Below, piece after piece: positions 1-6,555 of a stretch of DNA of 7,688 nucleotides. Where the stretch lies: NCBI GenBank assembly GCA_017617145.1, contig JAFZWX010000075.1, positions 1 to 7,688 on the forward strand, read 5' to 3'. Made by a program: the position numbers and the translations under genes. Origin of the DNA: Treponema sp. (lineage in GTDB: Bacteria; Spirochaetota; Spirochaetia; Treponematales; Treponemataceae). The first letter of the stretch is position 1. Every line of letters starts with the position of its first letter. Below the pieces are notes generated by a model that was not told the origin of the DNA, did not search any database, and saw only the letters and a list, made by a program, of their open reading frames with translations.

Positions 1-1617
1 GTAGACAATTTTACAACCTTTGCTGCCGATTATAACGACTATTCGATTCTGCAGCTTTTGCTTTATGCATTCGGCAACAAACTTGAAGATTATGCTACCA
101 TGCTCTATTACGCTCCTTATGAACCAAATGAAGGAGACCCAAAACTTCTTTCGAATACTGATTGGGTACCTCCTGAAGACATAGACTGGACCCAGCGTGT
201 CTGGTTTATACAAGCCGTAATAAACGAAGGCAGAACAACCTACTCAACCCCTTATATAGATGCAAATACAGGAGAGCTTTGTGTTTCAATTTCACAGGCA
301 GTTTACAATTCTGAAGGAAAGCTTCAGGGTGTTGTTGGCTGCGATATTCTTCTTGACAGTCTTGTTAATGCAATAAAAGAAATAAAAATATCTAAAAACG
401 CAAAGCTTGATTTAATTACAGAAGCCGGATTGTATTTAACAAATGACGACCCTTCTAAAGTAATGACTGCAAACTGGAACGACTATACCTCTTACACCGG
501 TGACAAGACTTCCTGGTTTAATGGAAAAACCAAAACCTCCATTGAAAAAAAGAATTATTATGCTGTTTGCAAAATTGGTAACGCTCCATGGTTTATTGTT
601 GTAGAAGGTCCGGTTGTTGATTTTAAGGGAATGCTTGCAAACGTTATTGTTATCTTTGAAATTTTAATGTTTGTATTTAGTATTGCGGCATCTCTTTTAA
701 ATATCCGAACTCTTAATAAAATGCGCCAGGATGAACAGAAGCTTGCCGACCAGCTTTTTGAAGATGCACAAAGTCTTGTTGTTTCTTCTAAAGAAAATGC
801 GGCAACTGCCCAGGATCAGAGCGCGGCTGTAAAAGAAATAGTTGCAACCATGGAAGACAACACCGCGTTAAGCGAAGACATCTCTCAAAAAATAAAAGAT
901 GTTTCGGGAGTTGCAGTAAAAACAAATACTATTGTTGCAGAAGGCGTTTCGTTTATTGAAGCAAATATGCAGCAGCTTCAGGAAATTGCAGACACAAATC
1001 TTAATACAATCAGAGGAATCAAAGATCTGGGTGAAAAAATCGAAAACATCTGGAGTATTGTTTCTCTTATTAATTCCGTTGCAGACCAGGCAAAAATCAT
1101 TGCCTTTAATGCAGAGCTTGAAGCAAATAATACAAACTCAAGCGGTAAGAATTTCCATATTGTTGCAAATGAAATCCGCCGCCTTGCAGATGGAATTATT
1201 GAAAGCACAAAAGAAATTAAAACCCGCATAACAGAAATTCAGGAATCTTCTGATGACCTTATTCTTGCAAGTGAAAACGGAACAGAAAAAATTCAGTCTG
1301 GTGTTGAAAATGCAAAGAACCTTGAAACTCGTTTTTCGAGCATAAAGAACGCTTCCGAAATTACTGCCGAAAGTGCCGAAAAAATTACAACCATTATTCA
1401 GCAGCAGGCTCTGGCTAGTGAACAGATTCTTATAACTCTTAAACAGATTGCAGCCGGAGTTTCTAATTTCTCTATGGCTACAGATTACATTTCTAAAGCT
1501 TCCGAAAATCTTAAAACCGTTGCAACTGAACTTAGCGAAACAAAAGACACCGGCGAAGAAGACGCAGAAGATGCTGACGAAGACGTTGATGAAGAAGAAC
1601 ACGACGATGAGGAATAA
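1..1617 (+). CDS. Methyl-accepting chemoreceptor with dCache sensor, 5'-truncated by the window edge
   Basis: The reading frame is open from base 1, so the true start and first membrane segment lie upstream; 538 residues are visible. Residues about 1-205 look like the C-terminal part of a periplasmic dCache_1 domain: R66-x-W68, PYID at 84-87, and GVVGCD ending at D115. One hydrophobic membrane segment follows at about 211-234. I see no clear HAMP domain; a long coiled-coil signalling region runs from about 235 to 515, with roughly 140 residues on each side of the hairpin tip. The tip (D362 onward, with FNAELEA) keeps the Asn and Glu of the family core but is otherwise divergent. E279 sits in a stretch resembling a methylation site (AAVKEIVAT). 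The C-terminus has no CheR-tethering pentapeptide; instead 17 of the last 23 residues are Asp or Glu. It is the first visible gene of a chemosensory operon and presumably its input. The family call is secure; the ligand is unknown. Confidence 0.93.
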   Translation, partial: VDNFTTFAADYNDYSILQLLLYAFGNKLEDYATMLYYAPYEPNEGDPKLLSNTDWVPPEDIDWTQRVWFIQAVINEGRTTYSTPYIDANTGELCVSISQAVYNSEGKLQGVVGCDILLDSLVNAIKEIKISKNAKLDLITEAGLYLTNDDPSKVMTANWNDYTSYTGDKTSWFNGKTKTSIEKKNYYAVCKIGNAPWFIVVEGPVVDFKGMLANVIVIFEILMFVFSIAASLLNIRTLNKMRQDEQKLADQLFEDAQSLVVSSKENAATAQDQSAAVKEIVATMEDNTALSEDISQKIKDVSGVAVKTNTIVAEGVSFIEANMQQLQEIADTNLNTIRGIKDLGEKIENIWSIVSLINSVADQAKIIAFNAELEANNTNSSGKNFHIVANEIRRLADGIIESTKEIKTRITEIQESSDDLILASENGTEKIQSGVENAKNLETRFSSIKNASEITAESAEKITTIIQQQALASEQILITLKQIAAGVSNFSMATDYISKASENLKTVATELSETKDTGEEDAEDADEDVDEEEHDDEE

Positions 1618-1626
1618 GAGGTAGCC

Positions 1627-2133
1627 ATGAACGAAGAAATAATTGAAGAAATTGAAGCTAAAAGCGAAGAAAAAGCTGCCGCGAAAAAAGAAAAGGAAAT
1701 GACTACCTGGCTTATATTCCTTATTTCCGAAAAAAAATATGCAGTTCGTTCCAGCGATGTTGTTGAAATAATAAGTGACTTACCGGTTTACAAGCTTCCT
1801 TTTATGCCAAAATATATTGAAGGAGTTTTAAACCGCCGAGGGGACCCTTTTACTGTTGTAAATCCAAATCCTATTATTGACGGGGATTCAAACGCTGCGC
1901 CTCCAAAAAAATCAATTTTTATGATTTTTAAAAGAAGCGATGACCAGCTGGCCCTTCATATTTCGGATATTCTTTTGTTTACAAAAATCGAAGATATAAG
2001 ATTAAAGCTTATTCCCGATGCAACAGAAGAAAGTCTTTTTCTTGGAACTGTTGGTTTTGAAAAAGAAGAACTTCCTGTTTTAAATCCGAATGCATTTGAA
2101 ATACTTATAAGGAAAGATTGTGGAAAGTTCTAA
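1627..2133 (+). CDS. cheW: CheW-type coupling protein
   Basis: This 168-residue protein is a cytoplasmic adaptor expected to link the receptor tip to the CheA P5 domain. Residues about 27-165 match the CheW fold: a first strand WLIFLISEKKYAV, then VVEI at 45-48, and the family turn GVLNRRG at 66-72, where the conserved Arg-Gly of the NLRG motif is kept. The segment after it reads TVVNPN rather than the usual PVIDL. Residues 1-25 are a highly charged, Glu/Lys-rich extension not found in minimal CheW proteins. The ATG is preceded by an AAGAGG ribosome site at 1616-1621, which overlaps the stop codon of the receptor gene. The gap to the receptor gene is 9 bases, so co-translation is likely. Family assignment is confident. 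Confidence 0.9.
   Translation: MNEEIIEEIEAKSEEKAAAKKEKEMTTWLIFLISEKKYAVRSSDVVEIISDLPVYKLPFMPKYIEGVLNRRGDPFTVVNPNPIIDGDSNAAPPKKSIFMIFKRSDDQLALHISDILLFTKIEDIRLKLIPDATEESLFLGTVGFEKEELPVLNPNAFEILIRKDCGKF
2109..2113 (+). promoter_or_regulatory. Ribosome binding site for the GTG-started CheW-like gene
   Basis: AAGGA inside the 3' end of cheW stands about 6 bases before the GTG at 2120. No in-frame ATG occurs near it, which supports the GTG start and translational coupling to cheW. Confidence 0.6.
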
Positions 2134-2605
2134 TCAGTTTACCTGCTTAACCTACAACACAATAGATTTTCTCATTCAAAGTAAATATATTCTTTTTGGA
2201 CTGTATCTTAAAGAAGCAAATACAAACAAAAGTGCAGTTTTTGAAAATGAAGTTTTACCGCATATAAACATCAGCCAGTTTCTTGAAAATCAATTTATGT
2301 GTAAACCAACCGGCGAAAGCAACACTCTGCTTGTTATGAAAAAAGATGATTTTGATTCTGACTTTCAAAAACTGATTGTTGAATATACAGGTACCTCTTT
2401 TCCTGCAAGCGGGAACTTTGCAATTTCTGTTAATACTGCTGTTTCAAGCAGAGTTATGAATATAAAAATTTTACGACTGTTGCCACAAGGAATAAGAAAT
2501 GCCGTGAATGATTACGGCGTAAATGCCATTGCTTTTGCCAAACGCAGACAGCTTCTCATTTCTCCCGACAACCTTTTGAAACAACTTATGAGGTGTGAAA
2601 AATGA
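2120..2605 (+). CDS. Divergent CheW-like protein (second coupler candidate)
   Basis: This 161-residue cytoplasmic protein has no motif that identifies it outright. Its pattern of strands follows CheW: an opening strand pair (about 8-30), a stretch VLPHINISQFL at 45-55 placed where CheW has its VIPVIDL segment, a strand pair at about 69-90, and a closing segment of strand, YGVNAIAFAKRRQLLI and terminal helix (about 132-156). It lacks the G-x-x-N-x-RG turn needed by classical CheW. The position between cheW and cheB supports a coupler or array role, but that is inference. The start is a GTG inside the end of cheW, giving a 14-base overlap; an AAGGA lies at 2109-2113 just upstream, and the next in-frame ATG is about 60 codons downstream. 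It could instead be an unrelated small scaffold protein. Confidence 0.6.
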   Translation: MESSNQFTCLTYNTIDFLIQSKYILFGLYLKEANTNKSAVFENEVLPHINISQFLENQFMCKPTGESNTLLVMKKDDFDSDFQKLIVEYTGTSFPASGNFAISVNTAVSSRVMNIKILRLLPQGIRNAVNDYGVNAIAFAKRRQLLISPDNLLKQLMRCEK

Positions 2606-3585
2606 GAGTAATGCTTGTAGACTCATCTGCCGTAGTGCGAACAATCCTTGACCAGAATCTCATAAAATATGATGGAATACAAATAGTTGGCTCTGTATCA
2701 AATTGCCAGAAAATACTGGGACTTTTAAAAACTGAAAAACCAGATATTATCATTTGTGGCACCGACACAAACGACCAGAATGAAAAACAGGCCCTGGACT
2801 CAATTTGTAATGAAATAAAAATTCCTGTTGTTCTGCTCGGCGAGCCCCCCTTTTTTTCAAAGCTCATAGACACAATAGAAAAACCAAATTTAAAAGAATA
2901 CTCTCAAAGTTTTTTTGATTCGCTTGTTGAAAAACTTTCTGCCCTTTGTGCAAAACAAAAAAAGCCTGCTTCTCCATTATTGCAACCAAACAAAAACAAA
3001 GAAACCTATTCTGTTCTTTGCATTGGTGCTTCTACCGGAGGCCCTACCGCCGTTAGCGAAGTTTTGTGCGGACTTGGAAATAATTTTCCCTTGCCTGTTC
3101 TTTACACCCAGCATATTGATATTAACAGCGACAAAGAACTGGCAGAATGGTTAAACAGCGTTTGCCCGAATATTAATGTAAAGCTTGCGCAGGATGGCGA
3201 AACAGCAAAACCCGGAACTGTATACATGGCACCGGCAGAAAAACATCTGGTTATAAGTTATGTAAACAAAGACTTGCTTCCTGTTTTAAAACTTTCGGAT
3301 GAAGAACCTGAGCGATACCTTAGGCCTGCAGTAAACAAACTTTTTAAAAGCGCTGCCCTTAATTACAAAAATCACACGCTTGCAATTCTTCTAACAGGAA
3401 TGGGTGCAGACGGTGCCGACGGTTGTAAATCAATCTGCGAAAAAGGTGGCTGGACAATTGTAGAAGATAAATCTACCTGTACTGTATTTGGAATGCCTGC
3501 TGCTGCAATAGAAGCTGGAGCCGCAAAAGAAGTTTTGCCCCGCAATATGATTGCAAAACGAATTTTAGAAATGGTGAGTGAATGA
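2602..3585 (+). CDS. cheB: CheB methylesterase with a degenerate receiver domain
   Basis: CheB removes methyl groups from, and deamidates, receptor glutamate sites. This one has 327 residues: a receiver-like domain (about 1-100), a linker, and an esterase domain from about 133. The catalytic triad is complete by alignment: S144 in GASTGGP, H171 in TQHID, D270 in LTGMGADGADG. The esterase part therefore looks active. The receiver part does not look phosphorylatable: the acidic pair is D7-S8 instead of Asp-Asp, the acceptor position after KPDIIIC is G53, and the switch Thr/Ser after PVVLL is Gly. The conserved Lys is kept as K94 (KP). A Asp at 55 is two residues off. The start codon overlaps the upstream stop as ATGA, with GAGGTG about six bases before it. 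A C6-T7 tract lies at 2845-2857. Confidence 0.93.
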   Translation: MRVMLVDSSAVVRTILDQNLIKYDGIQIVGSVSNCQKILGLLKTEKPDIIICGTDTNDQNEKQALDSICNEIKIPVVLLGEPPFFSKLIDTIEKPNLKEYSQSFFDSLVEKLSALCAKQKKPASPLLQPNKNKETYSVLCIGASTGGPTAVSEVLCGLGNNFPLPVLYTQHIDINSDKELAEWLNSVCPNINVKLAQDGETAKPGTVYMAPAEKHLVISYVNKDLLPVLKLSDEEPERYLRPAVNKLFKSAALNYKNHTLAILLTGMGADGADGCKSICEKGGWTIVEDKSTCTVFGMPAAAIEAGAAKEVLPRNMIAKRILEMVSE

Positions 3586-4460
3586 TAAATAAACCTGCTG
3601 TTACACTTACAGAACAAGACCTCGATTCATTTATTTACATTCTCACAGATTGTACAGGTATTGTTCCGCGTGCATCTCACCGGGACGGAATAAAAACTTT
3701 TATTGAACAAAAAATTTCAGACAACAAATATTCTATCGAAGAATATAAGGAACTGCTGCTCACCGATAAAAATTTAAATTCTGAATTTGTAAATCAGAGC
3801 ACAGTAAACGAAACATATTTTTTCCGCGAAGAAAAACAGTTTGCTCTTCTTAAAGAAAAAATCTTTCCTGCCTGGAAAATTAAAAATCCCGGTAAGCCAA
3901 TTAAAATGTGGAGCGCAGCCTGTTCTTATGGCGAAGAAGCTTATTCTCTTGCAGTAATGGCTTTGAACTGCGGGCTTAATCCCGAAGTAGCCGCAAGCGA
4001 CATTAATTCAGATGTTCTTGAGCATTGCAAAAGCGGAGTATTTTTGGGGACTTCTCTGCGTTCTGTAGACGGAGTTCTGTTCCAGCAGTTAGTCTTACCT
4101 TACCGAAGAGCCGACGGTCGTGTTGCATTCAGCGACGATATAAAAAAACACATTAAGACAATGCAAATGAATCTTTCGGAAATTGATTCTATTTACACCG
4201 ACAGAATCCTTCCAAAAAATCAGAATATAATTTTTTTGCGCAATGTATTTATTTATTTTTCAATTCCATTAAGACAACGAATCTTAAAAGCAATTACACA
4301 AAAATGCCTTGCCGATGACGGATATCTTTTTGTTTCGATGAGCGAAATTGCGCAGCTTGATTCAACAATAGTCCCGGAAAATCTGGAAAAAATTGCAGAC
4401 GGAAACGTTTTTTATTTTCATAAATTGAGTCCGAATACAGGAGGTAATGCCAATGTCTAA
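3582..4460 (+). CDS. cheR: CheR chemoreceptor methyltransferase
   Basis: CheR transfers a methyl group from S-adenosylmethionine to receptor glutamates. The protein has 292 residues, close to the usual family length, with the small N-terminal helical domain at about 10-90 and a Rossmann-type domain after it. Family motifs are in order: NETYFFRE at 76-83 (R82 aligns with the conserved active-site Arg), the SAM loop SAACSYGEE at 111-119, ASDINSDVL with acidic D140, RNVFIYF at 220-226, and GYLFVSMSE at 247-255. No TPR extension or CheW fusion is present. The start ATG overlaps the cheB stop (ATGA), with only a weak GGTGA upstream, so translation is probably coupled to cheB. The receptor in this operon lacks the C-terminal pentapeptide tether that some CheR proteins bind, so recognition must be direct. 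Confidence 0.94.
   Translation: MINKPAVTLTEQDLDSFIYILTDCTGIVPRASHRDGIKTFIEQKISDNKYSIEEYKELLLTDKNLNSEFVNQSTVNETYFFREEKQFALLKEKIFPAWKIKNPGKPIKMWSAACSYGEEAYSLAVMALNCGLNPEVAASDINSDVLEHCKSGVFLGTSLRSVDGVLFQQLVLPYRRADGRVAFSDDIKKHIKTMQMNLSEIDSIYTDRILPKNQNIIFLRNVFIYFSIPLRQRILKAITQKCLADDGYLFVSMSEIAQLDSTIVPENLEKIADGNVFYFHKLSPNTGGNANV
4439..4444 (+). promoter_or_regulatory. Ribosome binding site deciding the cheA start
   Basis: A perfect AGGAGG lies within the last codons of cheR. Two in-frame ATG codons follow, at 4447 and 4453. Spacing is 2 bases to the first and 8 to the second, so the second is the better start and the protein begins MSKNSND. Confidence 0.8.
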
Positions 4461-6555
4461 AAATTCAAATGATATTACCGAAAGCTATGTTTCTGAAGTA
4501 AAAGAACTTCTGGAATCGGCACGCAAAGACATTATCGCATTAAAAGCAAACGAGCAGGATACCGAAAGTCTTACCCGTCTTTTGCGAAGTCTTCATACAA
4601 TAAAGGGAAATTCCCGAATGCTGGGATTTTCTACAATAGAAAAACTTGCCCATGCAGTCGAAGATATTTACAAAAGCGTAAAAGATTCAAAAATTAAAAA
4701 CTCAGACCGCCTTGTAAAACTGGTTTTTGCTGTTGCCGATAAAATTGAAAACTGCATTTCTTCTGTTTCGCAAAAAGGAAACGATACCCAGGATATAGAT
4801 CTTTATCTGCAATACTGCGACAAGCTTGCTGCCGGAGAACTTATAGACATAGACGCTTTCCTTGCCGAAGTCAATAAAAAAACAGACCTTGCACTTACAG
4901 ACGATGAAGAAGATGAGGTTGTTGAAAACGTAAATGACATTCAATCAATAAGAATTAAACTTTCGCGGGTCAACGAAATTATTACTGCCTTTGATACAAT
5001 GATAACCCGTGAGTTTCATTTAAAATCGCAGCTTGATGAACTTAAAAAACTTGAAGAAAAAATAAACAGCCGCGAGCTTTCTAAAATTCGTAAACAGCTT
5101 GAAAACGATATTTATTCCCTTGAAACTTCAATTTTTGATGTTCAGGAAAAAGCCTTTGATTTACGAATGCTTCCTATAAGTATTGTTTTGAATCCGCTTG
5201 AAATGACTGTTGCCCTTGAGTCAATCAACATGGGCAAAAAAGTAAAATGCCAGATTGATAAAACCGACATTGCAATAGACAAAGTAATTCTTGAAGAGCT
5301 TGGCGATGTGCTTATGCATCTTATAAGAAACGCGCTTGACCATGGAATTGAAACTCCTGATGAACGCAAAAAGGCCGGCAAAAACGAAGAAGGAATTATT
5401 AGTATTACCTGTGTACGCGAAGCACGATACATAGAGCTTACAGTTAGTGATGACGGCCGTGGTTTAAATTATGATAAAATCCGTGCAAAGGCAAAAACAC
5501 TGTATCCGGAACGCTCAGAAGAAATTCAAAATATGAATGAACGCGAGCTTTCGCAGTTTTTGTTCCAGTCGGGATTTTCTACAAAGGATGAAGTTACAGA
5601 GCTTAGCGGTCGTGGTGTTGGTCTTGATGTTGTCTGGTCAAATATTGAAAAAATTAAAGGCCGCGTAAGAATTGAAAGTACTCCGGGACAGGGCACTTCC
5701 TTTATTTTACACTTCCCGCTTTCGCTTTCGACCATGCAGGGACTTTTTGTTTATTCAAACAAAGAAAAATATCTTATTCCGGCCCAGCACATTGTAGATA
5801 TTATTTACCGAAAAAAATCAGATTATATTGTTTTGCAGAATCAAAACTATATGCGCTTTGAAGGTCAACTCATTCCATGCTTCCCGCTGTCATCGCTTTT
5901 TGAAGATAAAAAATCGGGACTTGCGCAGGATGAAGAACCAATTCTTATTGCAGAATACATGGAACAACGAATTGGAATTATTGTAGAACAGGTTGAACAG
6001 TATGTTTCGCTTGTTGTTAAACCAATGCCAAAGGGTTTACGCAATTGCACAATTCTTCAGGGAATTGTTTTTGACGAGCATTATGACATTGTACCTATTC
6101 TTCATGTTCCCGATATTTTGCAAAGATTCAAATCGCTCCGTGGTTACGATATTAAAAAATACGAAGCCGCAACTCAGAAAAAGACAATCAGAATTCTTGT
6201 TGTTGATGATTCGGCTACTACAAGAGAAATTGAAAAATCAATTCTTGAAGGCGCAGGTTATGTTGTTGAAGATGCTTTTGACGGACTCGACGGACTTGAA
6301 AAAGCAAAAGAAAACCATTACGACCTTATTCTTACCGATCACGAAATGCCTCGTATGACTGGTCTTGTTCTTCTTGATAACCTTCGTCGTCTTGAACAAT
6401 ACAAAGAAACTCCGGTTGTTGTTGTTACAGCCGACCGCAACCGTCAGACTGTCGATGAATTTGAGCGGCTTAAAGCTGGTGCCATTATTGCAAAGGAAGA
6501 TTTCAAACGTGGAAATCTGCTCAATGGAATTAATGAACTTTTAGGAGAAGCCTAA
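4453..6555 (+). CDS. cheA: Hybrid CheA histidine kinase with C-terminal receiver domain
   Basis: The 700-residue kinase autophosphorylates on a P1 histidine under receptor control. P1 (about 1-105) carries H48 in LHTIKGNSRMLGF. A short acidic linker follows and no P2 docking domain is recognisable. P3, the dimer helices, covers about 166-240. The P4 ATPase has the N box around N293 (HLIRNALDHG), G1 at 333-337 (DDGRG), G2 from G386 (GRGVG) and GTSF near 415. P5, CheW-like, covers about 425-565. The fused receiver (about 578-700) is complete: D585/D586, acceptor D629 (LTDHEMP), T659 and K681. It is therefore the obvious phosphate acceptor or sink in this operon. I chose the ATG at 4453 over 4447 because AGGAGG at 4439-4444 is 8 bases upstream of it but only 2 from the other. 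It overlaps the end of cheR by 8 bases. Confidence 0.95.
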   Translation: MSKNSNDITESYVSEVKELLESARKDIIALKANEQDTESLTRLLRSLHTIKGNSRMLGFSTIEKLAHAVEDIYKSVKDSKIKNSDRLVKLVFAVADKIENCISSVSQKGNDTQDIDLYLQYCDKLAAGELIDIDAFLAEVNKKTDLALTDDEEDEVVENVNDIQSIRIKLSRVNEIITAFDTMITREFHLKSQLDELKKLEEKINSRELSKIRKQLENDIYSLETSIFDVQEKAFDLRMLPISIVLNPLEMTVALESINMGKKVKCQIDKTDIAIDKVILEELGDVLMHLIRNALDHGIETPDERKKAGKNEEGIISITCVREARYIELTVSDDGRGLNYDKIRAKAKTLYPERSEEIQNMNERELSQFLFQSGFSTKDEVTELSGRGVGLDVVWSNIEKIKGRVRIESTPGQGTSFILHFPLSLSTMQGLFVYSNKEKYLIPAQHIVDIIYRKKSDYIVLQNQNYMRFEGQLIPCFPLSSLFEDKKSGLAQDEEPILIAEYMEQRIGIIVEQVEQYVSLVVKPMPKGLRNCTILQGIVFDEHYDIVPILHVPDILQRFKSLRGYDIKKYEAATQKKTIRILVVDDSATTREIEKSILEGAGYVVEDAFDGLDGLEKAKENHYDLILTDHEMPRMTGLVLLDNLRRLEQYKETPVVVVTADRNRQTVDEFERLKAGAIIAKEDFKRGNLLNGINELLGEA
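6543..6547 (+). promoter_or_regulatory. Ribosome binding site for the cyclase gene
   Basis: AGGAG within the final cheA codons lies 7 bases before the ATG at 6555. The stop and start share one base (TAATG), which favours reinitiation by ribosomes that finish cheA and ties cyclase level to kinase level. Confidence 0.75.

Noticed and set aside
1138..1602. Antisense open frame of 154 codons opposite the receptor gene
   Set aside because: Its product is low-complexity (rich in Phe, Cys and Asn) and mirrors the Glu/Lys-rich coiled coil on the sense strand. It has no family motif, and the sense frame is clearly the real gene.
1618..1626. Possible internal promoter or terminator between the receptor and cheW genes
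   Set aside because: The gap is only 9 bases and is taken up by the cheW ribosome site; no hairpin or promoter elements fit.
4447..4452. ATG at 4447 as the cheA start
   Set aside because: It is only 2 bases from the AGGAGG site, too close for normal initiation; the ATG at 4453 has ideal spacing.
3582..4460. CheR-CheW fusion as described for some spirochete arrays
   Set aside because: The protein ends about 10 residues after the methyltransferase domain, so no CheW domain is attached.
5993..6358. Alternative-frame open stretch of 121 codons within cheA
   Set aside because: It lies wholly inside the P5 and receiver coding region, which has recognisable motifs in the main frame; the alternative product shows no domain.
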